Source of the DNA: an uncultured Parabacteroides sp.
GTDB taxonomy: Bacteria > Bacteroidota > Bacteroidia > Bacteroidales > Tannerellaceae
Direction: 5' to 3'
DNA length: 64,000 bases
Assembly: GCF_905196875.1 (NCBI RefSeq)
Contig: NZ_CAJJWO010000018.1
Location: 1 to 64,000 of the forward strand
Both the position numbers and the translations under genes were made by a program. Every line of letters starts with the position of its first letter. Position 1 is the first letter of the stretch. Positions 1 to 8,931 of the stretch are shown piece by piece. Below the pieces are notes generated by a model. The model saw only the letters and a program-made list of their open reading frames with translations. It was not told the origin of the DNA and did no database searches.

Positions 1-93
1 AGCAAAGATAGAATATTGGTTTTAGATAGCAAAAATTATGGCTGACGGATTTATGAATAATTAGTATGTAGAAGAGAATAACTTTTAGTGGAT

Positions 94-121
94 GATAGTA
101 TACGATTGAGGGTATACTATC
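94..121. repeat. Inverted repeat, 10-bp arms
   Basis: GATAGTATAC (94-103) and GTATACTATC (112-121) are perfect inverse complements around an 8-nt loop. No T-tract follows, so this looks more like a protein-binding site or an RNA hairpin than a terminator. Confidence 0.6.
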
Positions 122-491
122 TATAAAACGTAAGAGATGGTTTTGATAAAATGATCATTTTGTCATTTTGATACCTATGCTGCGGGAGAACTCGTTGTAT
201 GCGGGGAAACGGACGGTGGTTTTCAAATAACGAACGGAGCAAACGTTGGGCATTGACATAATGATAGCGGTTTGTTTATAATGGTAAAATAAATTTCATT
301 ATTTGGGAAAGTCCCGGCGGGTAATTCACTCATCGGTTATCGGTTGGTTAATATACAGATGAAAATGTCAACCGGGAATAAGCTTATTCGGACGAGCTTC
401 TGTGTACAAAAGGCTTTTGTATGATATAGATGAGGATGCTTTTAGCAGATATTTTCCGAAAAGAAAAATTCTCTGCGCGGTTGGTTCGGAT

Positions 492-525
492 TACCCGGCA
501 GGTAATCGCGACTACCTGCCGGGTA
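492..525. repeat. Perfect 13-bp inverted repeat, GC-rich hairpin
   Basis: TACCCGGCAGGTA (492-504) pairs perfectly with TACCTGCCGGGTA (513-525) around an 8-nt loop. No run of T follows on either side, so a simple intrinsic terminator is unlikely. Partial copies of the arm (TACCTGCCGG at 553-562, CCCGGCGGGTAA near 313) lie close by, suggesting a small repeat family. Confidence 0.65.
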
Positions 526-703
526 GTTGGCATCGGGCAGAACTTAATTTGCAAATACCTGCCGGAAATTGGCTAATAGCCGGCTTTTAGGACTGCATAA
601 AAAGAAGGTACTGTTATAAATATTCCATAAAACCGACCATTATGTTCATTGTTGTACTCAATTTACATCTGTTTGATATTTACGTAGCGAAGCATTTAAT
701 ACA

Positions 704-1876
704 CTAAAGCCTTTTTCTAATCTTCCCGATAAATAACACATTATTATCATTCTCATTCAAAGAAGTAGCCAGCTCTTCGAGTTTCTTTTTGTCCTGGGCG
801 GGGCATTTGCCGGAAGCGAGATGAGTCTCTATTTGTTCTGCCAGCTGTCCCGGTTCCAGATTCTGGATAAAATATCCGCGGTAAAAGCGGTATCCCGGAT
901 TGGAGATCGGGAGATTTCCGTAGAAATCGTTTACGAGGCGGAAATGGGAGGAGGCATTCTTTTGCGTATCTACCAATATGTCTCCACCATTTTCCGGACC
1001 GTTTTTCCCAAAATAGTAATAAGTAATCATAAAATGGTTCGGTAGTCTGTAATAAAAATGTACCGGTTTCTCTTTCGGATTTGGAAAAGTCATGGTGAAT
1101 TCCGGCAATAGCCGGTTGCCGGCAGGATCGTAGACAAAGAGAGTATCTATACTGGTGTGAAAGAAATCGAAATCGTTGCAGTTTCTGGGAGAAAAAACTT
1201 CTCCGTTGAAGTCACTTACTTTCGTTGTTGCGGTTGCCGGGATTTGTTGCAGGATGTTACCTTCCGGATCCATGCGGAAAGCAAAATACTCTCCTTCGGC
1301 AAAAGGCATGTGCACGACCGATAAGTTGCCGTCTGTGTTTAAGTATATTTTAGGCTTGTTGAGTCTTGTGGGGAGCTTGATGTCTTTTATCCAACTGCCG
1401 TCTGTACTATACATCATGATTTTGTCGCCGACAAAAGGAGAAAGAAAGATATGGCCGTTCTTTTCGTCGATGACTTCATCGTAGATGGAAATGGCATATT
1501 CTCCCGCCCCATTCCCCACAGAGCCGATATCATGCAGGAACCTACCCTCTTTATCGAAAAGTTTGAAGGGGGCGCCTTCTTGCCGTACCCCGATATACTG
1601 GTCGGTGGCAAGGGTGAACCAGGCTTTAAACATAGCTTTGTCGGAGTTGTCGAAATGTATGATTCGACAGTCGTTGATAAATTCGCTGAGCGGCACGTCG
1701 ATGGTATCTTTCGCGAGGGCGAAGTCGCACACGGTCAGTTTGTGCCCGTCTATTTCAACAGTGGTGATACTTCCGTCGTTTGCTTTCTGCGTTTGTTGTT
1801 TCCGGGTGGAGGTGTCGCACGCTGATAAACATCCTGCTAACAGAATGGAGGAGAGGAGTAGGCCAGTTGTTTTCAT
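704..1876 (-). CDS. 6-bladed beta-propeller lipoprotein
   Basis: The 390-aa protein opens with a lipoprotein signal peptide that contains two possible lipoboxes, LAGC (residues 13-16) and LSAC (17-20), so it should be anchored in the envelope. Repeats such as FDKEGRFLHDIG followed by GNGAGEY are the blade signature of the Bacteroidales 6-bladed beta-propeller lipoproteins (BF3164-like and related families). Such proteins are common in gut Bacteroidales; their ligands are mostly unknown. It stands alone, with no partner gene on either side, and a -7 promoter element lies about 30 bp upstream. The family call is fairly secure; no specific function can be given. Confidence 0.8.
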   Translation of the reverse strand: MKTTGLLLSSILLAGCLSACDTSTRKQQTQKANDGSITTVEIDGHKLTVCDFALAKDTIDVPLSEFINDCRIIHFDNSDKAMFKAWFTLATDQYIGVRQEGAPFKLFDKEGRFLHDIGSVGNGAGEYAISIYDEVIDEKNGHIFLSPFVGDKIMMYSTDGSWIKDIKLPTRLNKPKIYLNTDGNLSVVHMPFAEGEYFAFRMDPEGNILQQIPATATTKVSDFNGEVFSPRNCNDFDFFHTSIDTLFVYDPAGNRLLPEFTMTFPNPKEKPVHFYYRLPNHFMITYYYFGKNGPENGGDILVDTQKNASSHFRLVNDFYGNLPISNPGYRFYRGYFIQNLEPGQLAEQIETHLASGKCPAQDKKKLEELATSLNENDNNVLFIGKIRKRL

Positions 1877-1906
1877 ACAAGATCATTTAAACTTATTTAC
1901 TGTATA

Positions 1907-1927
1907 CAAAAATACGAATGATTCGTA
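1907..1927 (-). promoter_or_regulatory. -7 element with adjoining palindrome
   Basis: On the minus strand TATTTTTG (plus 1907-1914) fits the Bacteroidetes -7 consensus TAnnTTTG and would start transcription just upstream of the propeller gene. The perfect palindrome TACGAAT-G-ATTCGTA (1913-1927) overlaps it by two bases and sits where a repressor would block it. No clear -33 TTTG is visible. Confidence 0.5.
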
Positions 1928-2264
1928 GTTACGGGCTGTTCGTACAGGAATGTTTGAGTCCGATTAGATTATATTAACTGTTCCGGAGTAAGCTCCAACT
2001 TGTGGCACAAACTGTGGAACCAATACGCTGTTTTGTGCCTGTATTAGGTGGAAATGTGCCCGGAAAAGTGTTAAAAAGTGCCGTTTTTAAGGAACAAGTG
2101 GCCGCCAATAAGCGTGTTTTTGCCGATTGTGTTCCGAGCAATAGGCTGGTAAAAGCCTGTTAAAAGGGGATTCGATGTAATTTGTCGGTTTAGGATTTAT
2201 TGTTTGATAATCTGTGTTTTATCTGTGAAGTCGCTCTGGGGCGAGATTCCTCTTTTTAGTAATC

Positions 2265-2413
2265 GGGGGCAGATGGGGGCAGCAAAAAGCCCTTTTGGTA
2301 AACTTCTGTATAGTATGTTCCATGTTCCATCTACGACCTCCTCGTAGATGGAACATGGAACATCTTATTATAAAGTTTTCAAAACAGCCTTTTTGCTGCC
2401 CCCATCTGCCCCC
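2265..2413. repeat. 149-bp imperfect palindrome (giant hairpin)
   Basis: The outer arms (2265-2289 and 2389-2413) are 25-bp perfect inverse complements rich in GGGGGCAGATGGGGGCAG. The inner arms (2315-2336 and 2342-2363) are 22-bp perfect complements around a 5-nt loop and contain ATGGAACATGGAACAT. The 25-nt stretches between them pair only partly (about 14 of 25 positions). Transcription in either direction would give a very long hairpin. Nothing here looks like a transposase gene or a tRNA. Confidence 0.85.
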
Positions 2414-2474
2414 CAATAAGATAAAATGGCTGCTGCAGCTAATTTATTTTACTCCGGCAGCTACCAAAAATAGT

Positions 2475-2503
2475 TGCCGCAGCCACTAAAAACGACTGCG
2501 GCA
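2475..2503 (-). terminator. Likely terminator of hppA
   Basis: On the minus strand TGCCGCAG and CTGCGGCA form an 8-bp stem followed by ACTATTTTT, starting 13 bp beyond the hppA stop codon. Confidence 0.55.
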
Positions 2504-2515
2504 GTCATTTTATTT

Positions 2516-4720
2516 CTAAAACAAGCTCCAGGCCACCGTCAATCCCGCCATCACGATGGCTACCATGCTCATCAGTTTGATCAGGATATTCAGACTCGGG
2601 CCGGAAGTATCTTTGAAAGGATCGCCTACGGTGTCGCCAACAACGGTTGCTTTGTGGGCTTCGCTGCCTTTACCGCCGTGGTTGCCTTCTTCCACATGTT
2701 TCTTGGCGTTATCCCAGGCTCCGCCGGCGTTTGCCATGAAGATAGCCAGTACAAATCCGGTACTCAGACCGCCTATCAGCAGGCCGATCACACCCGTTAC
2801 ACCGAATATAAGCCCTGTCAGGATCGGGGCGATAATTGCCAGCAGGGAAGGTACGACCATTTCATGCTGTGCCCCTTTGGTGGATATTTCTACACAACGG
2901 GCGTAATCCGGTTCGGCTTTTCCGGTTAGGATACCCGGTATTTCGCGGAACTGGCGGCGCACTTCTTCTACCATGTGTCCGGCGGCACGCCCTACCGCAT
3001 TCATCGTCAATCCGCAGAACATGAAAGCCATCATCGAACCGAGGAACATGCCCGACAAAACTTTCGGGTTCATCAGCGTAACGTCATAATAGACCATAAA
3101 ATCGGAGAAAGAGGCTTTCGATACCTCCATCGTGCGACCGTCGGCAAACGAAAGAACTGTTTCGCCCAGTCGCAACAGACCGATCTTTATCTCTTCAATA
3201 TAGGATGCCAGCAGCGCCAGTCCTGTGAGGGCAGCCGAACCGATGGCAAAACCTTTACCTGTAGCTGCTGTGGTGTTTCCCAGCGAGTCGAGGGCGTCGG
3301 TACGTTTACGCACCTCTTTTCCCAGTCCCGACATTTCGGCATTTCCCCCGGCATTGTCTGCTATCGGCCCGTAAGCGTCGGTTGCCAATGTAATACCCAA
3401 GGTGGAAAGCATTCCGACAGCGGCGATACCGATACCGTAGAGCCCCATTCCAACGTTATTGAAATCGAATCCGGAAGCAAAAAGGAATGAACAGATGATA
3501 CCTACCACGACGGCCAGCACCGGAATGGCAGTAGATAACATCCCCAGTCCCAATCCCGAGATAATAACGGTTGCCGGACCTGTCAGCCCCGACTCGGATA
3601 CCCGCTGTGTCGGTTTAAACGATTGGGAAGTGTAATATTCCGTGGCCTGTCCGATCACAATGCCGACCAGCAAGCCGATAATTACCGAGCAGCTGATCCA
3701 GAACCAGTTGTCGAGGCCAAGCAGGTACAGGATACCGAAGGTGGAAATGGCGATCAGTACGGAACTTAGGTTGGTACCTACAGCCAGTGCTTTCAGCAAT
3801 TGCCGGATCGTGGCATTCTCGTTCGTGCGTACGGCAAATATTCCAATGATGGAAAGGACGATCCCTACGGCGGCGATCAGCATTGGGGCGATCACTGCTT
3901 TGTACTGCATTTCTACGTTTCCGGAAGAAACAAAGGCTGCAGCTCCCAGGGCAGCCGTGGCGAGGATAGAACCGCAGTACGATTCATACAGGTCGGCACC
4001 CATACCGGCAACGTCACCTACATTATCCCCCACATTGTCGGCGATGGTGGCCGGGTTGCGCGGATCGTCTTCCGGAATGCCGGCTTCCACCTTTCCTACC
4101 AAGTCGGCACCCACATCGGCAGCTTTCGTATAGATACCACCTCCCACGCGGGCAAAGAGGGCCTGGGTAGATGCACCCATTCCGAAAGTAAGCATGGTGG
4201 TGGTGATAATGGTCAGTTTATGTGTAGGATTTAATGCTTCATCGGGGATAAGTGCGTTCAGCAGGAAGTACCAGAAAGAGATATCCAGCAGTCCTAGTCC
4301 GACCACCACCAGACCCATCACGGCCCCGCTGCGGAAAGCTACCTGCAAACCTTTGTTCAGGGATGTACGGGCGGCATTGGCGGTACGGGCGGAAGCGTAT
4401 GTGGCTGTTTTCATCCCCAGAAATCCGGCCAGCCCTGAGAAGAAACCGCCGGTCAGGAAGGCGATGGGAACCCATTCGTTTTGCACACCGAAACCATAGG
4501 CCATAATGGAAAACAGGATGACCAATACAAGGAAAACCGAAGCTACTACCTTGTATTGTTGCTTCAGATACGACATCGCACCTTCACGCACGTACGAGGC
4601 GATTTTTGCCATCGTTTCCGTTCCTTCACTCTCTTTCATCATTTGCCGGAAGAAGAACCAGGCAAATACCAGCGCCAGGATCGACGCAACGGGAATAATC
4701 CAAAAAATACTAGTTATCAT
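2516..4720 (-). CDS. hppA: Membrane-bound ion-pumping pyrophosphatase
   Basis: This is a 734-aa integral membrane protein with about 16 hydrophobic helices. It hydrolyses inorganic pyrophosphate and uses the energy to pump Na+ or H+ out of the cytoplasm. The substrate-binding loops are clear: DVGADLVGKVE, DNVGDNVGD, TDAYGPIADNAGG near the middle, and VVGDTVGDPFKDTSGPS near the C-terminus. The motif GNTTAATGKGF has Ala (residue 485) where K+-independent enzymes have Lys, so it belongs to the K+-dependent group, most of whose bacterial members pump Na+. I start at 4720 (MITSIFW) because the first helix follows at once; an in-frame ATG at 4762 would add 14 polar residues. It is monocistronic. 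Confidence 0.95.
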   Translation of the reverse strand: MITSIFWIIPVASILALVFAWFFFRQMMKESEGTETMAKIASYVREGAMSYLKQQYKVVASVFLVLVILFSIMAYGFGVQNEWVPIAFLTGGFFSGLAGFLGMKTATYASARTANAARTSLNKGLQVAFRSGAVMGLVVVGLGLLDISFWYFLLNALIPDEALNPTHKLTIITTTMLTFGMGASTQALFARVGGGIYTKAADVGADLVGKVEAGIPEDDPRNPATIADNVGDNVGDVAGMGADLYESYCGSILATAALGAAAFVSSGNVEMQYKAVIAPMLIAAVGIVLSIIGIFAVRTNENATIRQLLKALAVGTNLSSVLIAISTFGILYLLGLDNWFWISCSVIIGLLVGIVIGQATEYYTSQSFKPTQRVSESGLTGPATVIISGLGLGMLSTAIPVLAVVVGIICSFLFASGFDFNNVGMGLYGIGIAAVGMLSTLGITLATDAYGPIADNAGGNAEMSGLGKEVRKRTDALDSLGNTTAATGKGFAIGSAALTGLALLASYIEEIKIGLLRLGETVLSFADGRTMEVSKASFSDFMVYYDVTLMNPKVLSGMFLGSMMAFMFCGLTMNAVGRAAGHMVEEVRRQFREIPGILTGKAEPDYARCVEISTKGAQHEMVVPSLLAIIAPILTGLIFGVTGVIGLLIGGLSTGFVLAIFMANAGGAWDNAKKHVEEGNHGGKGSEAHKATVVGDTVGDPFKDTSGPSLNILIKLMSMVAIVMAGLTVAWSLF

Positions 4721-4874
4721 AGCAGTTCGATTTAAAAGTTTCTTTCGGAAGAAGGCTTTCAAAGCCTTGTTTCGGTCACCGTAAATGTAGTAAAAATAAA
4801 GACGTAGAGAAACTTTTTTGGAAATAATACTGTTTCATTCTAAAAAAAACAGCATATTTGTTACCGTTAAAGAG

Positions 4875-5729
4875 ATGAAACATACAATGACGCAAGATTC
4901 AAACCATACGACAACCTATAAATTGGGCCTGGCTCTGAGTGGAGGGGGTGCAAAAGGATTTGCACACATCGGTGTGTTTAAATTACTGGAAGAGTGTGGG
5001 TTGATGCCGGATATAATCGTGGGAACGAGTGTCGGTGCGTTGATGGGTGCTTTGTTTGCCGACGGTTATTCGGCAGACGAGATAAAAGAACTTTTTAGCG
5101 GCCGTGAATTCTCCGAGTTTGCACAGCTTCAACTTCCCAAGTCAGGGTTGTTTGACAGTAAACGTTTCCGGCATTTCCTGCGACGCCATTTGCGGGCAAA
5201 AACATTTGAAGATCTGAAAATTCCTCTGATCGTAATGGCTACCGACCTCGACAACGGCGAAAGCCATGAGTTCCGTAGCGGACCGATCGTGGAAGCTGTT
5301 ACCGCTTCGTGCAGTATACCTATTATCTTCAGTCCGGTGGTTATCAACGGGGTGCATTATGTAGACGGCGGTCTGTTCCATAACTTCCCGGTTTCCATTA
5401 TCCGCGATTCGTGTGAAAGGGTGATCGGTGTGAACGTGAGCCCGCTTGTTTCACAGAAATACAAGCAGACGATCTTCCATATTGCCGAGCGTTCCTATCA
5501 TTATATGTTTCGCGCCAATACGATTGAAGACCGTGAAATGTGCGACGTACTGATCGAGGCGGAGGAGTTCGGCAAGTATAAAACCTTCGATCTGGAGAAT
5601 GTGGATCAGATTTCCCAAATAGGTTATTCTGCCGCTGTCCGTGCATTCGAACTGGTAATACAAGAGAATAAATATGAAACTCTGGTAAAAGCAATTACAT
5701 CCCATAAGACAAATATCCTTATGCCGTAA
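4875..5729 (+). CDS. Patatin-like phospholipase (RssA type)
   Basis: This 284-aa protein is a serine acyl hydrolase of the bacterial patatin family, expected to deacylate phospholipids or related lipids with a Ser-Asp dyad. The oxyanion loop SGGGAKGFAHIG lies near residue 20, the nucleophile elbow GTSVG near 50, and the catalytic Asp in VDGGLFHNFPV near 175. No signal peptide is evident, so it is probably cytoplasmic or membrane-peripheral, like E. coli RssA. I start at 4875 (MKHTM); an upstream ATG at 4818 would add a poorly conserved-looking tail and lies before the likely -7 box (4853-4860). It is divergent from hppA, with 58 bp to the GH13 start downstream. Confidence 0.88.
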   Translation: MKHTMTQDSNHTTTYKLGLALSGGGAKGFAHIGVFKLLEECGLMPDIIVGTSVGALMGALFADGYSADEIKELFSGREFSEFAQLQLPKSGLFDSKRFRHFLRRHLRAKTFEDLKIPLIVMATDLDNGESHEFRSGPIVEAVTASCSIPIIFSPVVINGVHYVDGGLFHNFPVSIIRDSCERVIGVNVSPLVSQKYKQTIFHIAERSYHYMFRANTIEDREMCDVLIEAEEFGKYKTFDLENVDQISQIGYSAAVRAFELVIQENKYETLVKAITSHKTNILMP

Positions 5730-5787
5730 TTGATTCCGGTCTATGCCGGAGTTACTTTTACCGATAACTTAAAAGTTGATAAAAACG

Positions 5788-7485
5788 ATGAAACAAAAGG
5801 ACAAAATGATCATATATCAGGTATTTCCCCGTTGGTTTGGAAATTCGACCTATCCATTGGTGAAAAACGGCAGTATTACGGAAAACGGAGTAGGTAAGTT
5901 CTCTGCTTTTACTCCTACGGCGCTGGCAAAGATCAAGGAACTGGGTACTACGCATGTTTGGTATACCGGTGTGATCGAACATGCTACCCAAACGGATTAT
6001 ACTGCTTACCAGATACGCAAGGATCATTCGGCTGTTGTAAAAGGGAAGGCCGGTTCTCCTTATGCCATAAAAGATTATTACGATATCGATCCTGACCTAG
6101 CCGATCGTGTGCCGAACCGTATGAAAGAGTTTGAGGCATTGGTGAAACGGACGCACGATGCGGGGATGAAAGTAATCATCGACTTTGTACCGAACCATGT
6201 GGCACGCGAATATCATTCGGATGCACGTCTTTCGTTTGTGGAAGATTTGGGACAACATGATAATACGACGAAAGCTTTCGATATTAACAATAACTTCTAT
6301 TATATTCCCGGACAGCCTTTGCAGTTGCATTTCGGCGACCATCAGGAAGATTTCGAATACAGCGAGTTTCCGGCTAAAGTAACGGGAAACAACCATTTCG
6401 ATGCAACTCCCGACCGGAACGACTGGTATGAAACCGTGAAGTTGAATTATGGAGTGGATTATGTGAATGGTGGCATCTGTCATTTCGACCCGATACCGAA
6501 TACCTGGACGAAGATGCTCGACATCCTTCTGTTTTGGGCGGCAAAAGGCGTCGACGGTTTCCGTTGCGATATGGCGGAAATGGTCCCGGTAGAGTTTTGG
6601 AACTGGGTGATCCCGAAGGTGAAAGAGAAATATAATGTATGTTTTATCGCTGAAGTTTATAACCCGAACGAATACCGCAATTATATCTTCAACGGCCATT
6701 TCGATTATCTGTATGATAAGGTAGGCCTGTACGATACCGTACGTGCCGTGATGTGTAACCAGGCTCCGGCAACTAATATTTCCGGCTGCTGGCAGGCACT
6801 GGAAGGTATACAGCCACATATGCTGAATTTCCTCGAAAACCATGACGAGCAGCGTGTGGCGTCTTACTTCTTTGCCGGTGATCCGCGTCCGGGTATTCCG
6901 GGGATGATCCTGTCGGCCACTATGAATACTAATCCGGTCATGATCTATAGCGGTCAGGAACTAGGTGAGCCCGGTATGGACGAAGAGGGTTTCAGCGGAC
7001 GTGACGGCCGTACTACCATATTCGATTACTGGAGCGTGGAAACTCTGCGTAACTGGATCAACGACGGTGCTTTCGATGGTGGTAAACTGACTCCGGATCA
7101 ACGCCTTCTTCGTTCGAAGTACGCAAAAATACTGAACATAGCTAAAACAGAACAGGTAATTACTCAGGGAGTATTCTACGACCTGATGTATGCCAACTCA
7201 CGCAATCCGTATTTTAATGTGAACCGCCAATATGTGTTTATGCGTAAATACCTGAATGAAGTGCTGCTGGTTGTTGTCAATTTCGATAAGAACGAGCAGA
7301 CCGTACGGGTGAAAATTCCTTCTGAAGCATTTCATTCGCTGGGATTTGACGATAATAAGGCAGCCGTTCTGACCGATCTGCTGACGGGAGAGACGAGTAT
7401 CAGTACATTGACGGCGGCTTGTCCGTTTCAACTGACTCTTTCTGCTTATTCTGGTAATTTACTGAAGTTTACGTACTCAAAATAA
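5788..7485 (+). CDS. GH13 alpha-amylase family enzyme
   Basis: The 565-aa protein has the (beta/alpha)8 GH13 layout: IIYQVFPRWF at the first strand, VIIDFVPNHVA (region I), GFRCDMAEM with nucleophile Asp261 (region II), FIAEVYNP with acid Glu289 (region III), and ENHDEQR with Asp353 (region IV). A C-terminal beta domain follows. There is no signal peptide, so it should act on maltodextrins or glycogen-type glucans inside the cell. Start chosen at 5788 (MKQKDKM), with another ATG at 5776. There are no sus genes beside it. The exact specificity (amylase, glucosidase or transferase) cannot be told from the sequence. Confidence 0.9.
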   Translation: MKQKDKMIIYQVFPRWFGNSTYPLVKNGSITENGVGKFSAFTPTALAKIKELGTTHVWYTGVIEHATQTDYTAYQIRKDHSAVVKGKAGSPYAIKDYYDIDPDLADRVPNRMKEFEALVKRTHDAGMKVIIDFVPNHVAREYHSDARLSFVEDLGQHDNTTKAFDINNNFYYIPGQPLQLHFGDHQEDFEYSEFPAKVTGNNHFDATPDRNDWYETVKLNYGVDYVNGGICHFDPIPNTWTKMLDILLFWAAKGVDGFRCDMAEMVPVEFWNWVIPKVKEKYNVCFIAEVYNPNEYRNYIFNGHFDYLYDKVGLYDTVRAVMCNQAPATNISGCWQALEGIQPHMLNFLENHDEQRVASYFFAGDPRPGIPGMILSATMNTNPVMIYSGQELGEPGMDEEGFSGRDGRTTIFDYWSVETLRNWINDGAFDGGKLTPDQRLLRSKYAKILNIAKTEQVITQGVFYDLMYANSRNPYFNVNRQYVFMRKYLNEVLLVVVNFDKNEQTVRVKIPSEAFHSLGFDDNKAAVLTDLLTGETSISTLTAACPFQLTLSAYSGNLLKFTYSK

Positions 7486-7509
7486 TCCGCTCGCATACGG
7501 AATATAGAT

Positions 7510-7537
7510 AGTGAGGGCAGGGGGACTTGCTCTCACT
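7510..7537 (+). terminator. Weak terminator-like hairpin after the GH13 gene
   Basis: AGTGAGGGCA (7510-7519) pairs with TGCTCTCACT (7528-7537) at 9 of 10 positions. The following GTTGAAAGTTTTC is a poor T-tract. Confidence 0.4.
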
Positions 7538-7583
7538 GTTGAAAGTTTTCTGAAGATAAGGAGATTATTGCAAATAAGTTTTG

Positions 7584-7591
7584 TACTTTTG
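7584..7591 (+). promoter_or_regulatory. -7 promoter element of prs
   Basis: TACTTTTG matches TAnnTTTG exactly, 45 bp before the prs ATG. No -33 TTTG is seen at the usual distance. Confidence 0.5.
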
Positions 7592-7635
7592 CACCACAAT
7601 TCAAATCTATTTACTTAAGATAAATATTCGGAATA

Positions 7636-8577
7636 ATGAGTGCACAAACTCCTTTCTTGGTGTTTTCGGGAACCAACTCCCGGTATCTTGCAGAGAAAAT
7701 TTGCAATAGTCTTGGTTGTCCTCTGGGACAGATGAACATTCAACATTTTGCTGACGGTGAATTTTCAGTTTCTTACGAAGAGTCTATCCGTGGTCGCGAT
7801 GTGTTCCTGGTTCAATCGACATTTCCTAATTCGGACAATCTGATGGAGTTGCTCCTGATGATTGACGCTGCTAAACGTGCTTCTGCACACTCTGTAATTG
7901 CTGTCGTTCCTTATTTTGGTTGGGCCCGTCAGGACAGAAAGGATAAACCCCGTGTGTCTATCGGTGCGAAACTGATCGCTGATATGTTGAGTACAGCCGG
8001 TATCGATCGTTTGATTACGATGGACTTGCACGCAGACCAGATCCAGGGATTTTTTAATGTTCCGGTGGATCACTTGTATGCTTCTTCCATCTTCCTTGAT
8101 TATATTAAAACGGAATTGCCTTTGGATAACTTGTGTATCGCAACTCCGGATGTGGGTGGTACGAAACGTGCCAGCAGCTATTCTAAGTATCTGGGATTGC
8201 CGATGGTTATCTGTCATAAGTCACGTTTGCGTGCCAATGAGGTGGCAGAAATGCGTATAATCGGTGATGTAGAAGGTCTCGACGTTCTTTTGGTGGACGA
8301 TATGGTGGATACAGCCGGTACAATCACGAAGGCTGCCAACCTGATGTTGGAGAACGGTGCGAAGTCTGTTCGTGCTATTGCCAGCCACGCTGTTATGTCT
8401 GATCCGGCTTCAACACGTGTCGACCAGTCGGCGCTAACTGAAATGATCTTTACAGACTCTATTCCTTACGCGAAGAAATGCGAAAAGGTGAAGGTATTGT
8501 CTGTCGCTGATATGTTTGCCGAAGCGATCCGTCGTGTTTGCAGTGGCGAGTCTATCAGTTCTTTGTATGCTATTTGA
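7636..8577 (+). CDS. prs: Ribose-phosphate pyrophosphokinase
   Basis: This 313-aa cytoplasmic enzyme makes phosphoribosyl pyrophosphate from ribose 5-phosphate and ATP, feeding purine, pyrimidine, histidine and NAD synthesis. The length is normal for class I PRPP synthetases. Visible motifs are FSGTNSRYLAEKI at the N-terminus, the ATP-binding YFGWARQDRKDKPR, DLHADQIQGFF, and the PRPP loop VLLVDDMVDTAGT. It is a single-gene unit with its own promoter element and a strong terminator. Confidence 0.97.
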   Translation: MSAQTPFLVFSGTNSRYLAEKICNSLGCPLGQMNIQHFADGEFSVSYEESIRGRDVFLVQSTFPNSDNLMELLLMIDAAKRASAHSVIAVVPYFGWARQDRKDKPRVSIGAKLIADMLSTAGIDRLITMDLHADQIQGFFNVPVDHLYASSIFLDYIKTELPLDNLCIATPDVGGTKRASSYSKYLGLPMVICHKSRLRANEVAEMRIIGDVEGLDVLLVDDMVDTAGTITKAANLMLENGAKSVRAIASHAVMSDPASTRVDQSALTEMIFTDSIPYAKKCEKVKVLSVADMFAEAIRRVCSGESISSLYAI

Positions 8578-8593
8578 TTTTATACAAAATAAT

Positions 8594-8640
8594 AAACAGG
8601 CACGGATTACACATTTATTTGTGGTTCCGTGCCTGTTTTT
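8594..8640 (+). terminator. Intrinsic terminator of prs
   Basis: AAACAGGCACGGA (8594-8606) and TCCGTGCCTGTTT (8626-8638) form a perfect 13-bp stem ending in a run of T. It lies between convergent genes and may also serve the minus-strand operon. Confidence 0.9.
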
Positions 8641-8646
8641 TTATGC

Positions 8647-8931
8647 TTATTCTCCAATATAGCCTTTTAGGGCATTGACATAGTTTTCGAATGCCTGCCT
8701 GCCGGGAGGTGCTATGCGGCAGGTGGTACGGGGTTTTTTCCCGACGAAACTTTTTTCAACTTCTATATAGCCGGCTTCACTGAGTTTGTCTATCTGTACG
8801 CTCAGGTTTCCCGCCGTAGCCTGTGTCTTTTCTTTTAGGTAGACGAAATCCGCTTCTTCTACCGAAAGAAGTATCGACATCACGGCAAGCCGTAATTGTG
8901 AGTGGAGTAACGGATCTAGTTCTTTAAACAT
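8647..8931 (-). CDS. Winged-helix transcriptional regulator
   Basis: This 94-aa protein is a single winged helix-turn-helix domain of the small MarR/ArsR-like type (resembling PF13601). The order is helix LHSQLRLAVMSILL, a recognition region TAGNLSVQIDKLSEAGYI, then a basic wing (KSFVGKKPRTTCRI) and a closing helix. It overlaps the upstream membrane-protein gene by 16 nt, so the two are translationally coupled. It is the last gene of an operon whose promoter carries two matching palindromes, which makes it the natural candidate to bind them and autoregulate. No ligand-binding domain is present. The DNA-binding call is good; the target is inferred. Confidence 0.85.
   Translation of the reverse strand: MFKELDPLLHSQLRLAVMSILLSVEEADFVYLKEKTQATAGNLSVQIDKLSEAGYIEVEKSFVGKKPRTTCRIAPPGRQAFENYVNALKGYIGE

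Larger units (their letters stand above)
1..703. other. Gene-poor region with inverted repeats
   Basis: I see no convincing gene here. The only open frame of any size (402-590, GTG start, 62 codons) has no recognisable motif and runs through a perfect hairpin, so I do not call it. The region does hold a 10-bp inverted repeat (94-121), a 14-bp palindrome (148-161, AAAATGATCATTTT) and a 13-bp inverted repeat (492-525). The core CCTGCCGG or its complement recurs near 495, 515 and 556. Confidence 0.6.
1877..2515. other. 639-bp intergenic region
   Basis: No gene is supported. Short frames on both strands (2219-2416 and 2295-2489) exist only because a large palindrome makes both strands read similar codons. 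The stretch holds the propeller-gene promoter, the 149-bp palindrome and the terminator of hppA. The part from about 1930 to 2260 shows nothing I recognise. Confidence 0.6.

Noticed and set aside
148..161. AAAATGATCATTTT palindrome
   Set aside because: A 14-bp AT-rich palindrome occurs often by chance and has no promoter beside it.
402..590. 62-codon frame near the window start
   Set aside because: GTG start, no ribosome site, no motif, and it passes through a perfect hairpin.
2219..2489. Overlapping short frames on both strands with CSMFHLR...RRWNMEH
   Set aside because: They arise from the two arms of the palindrome, which is why both strands encode similar peptides.
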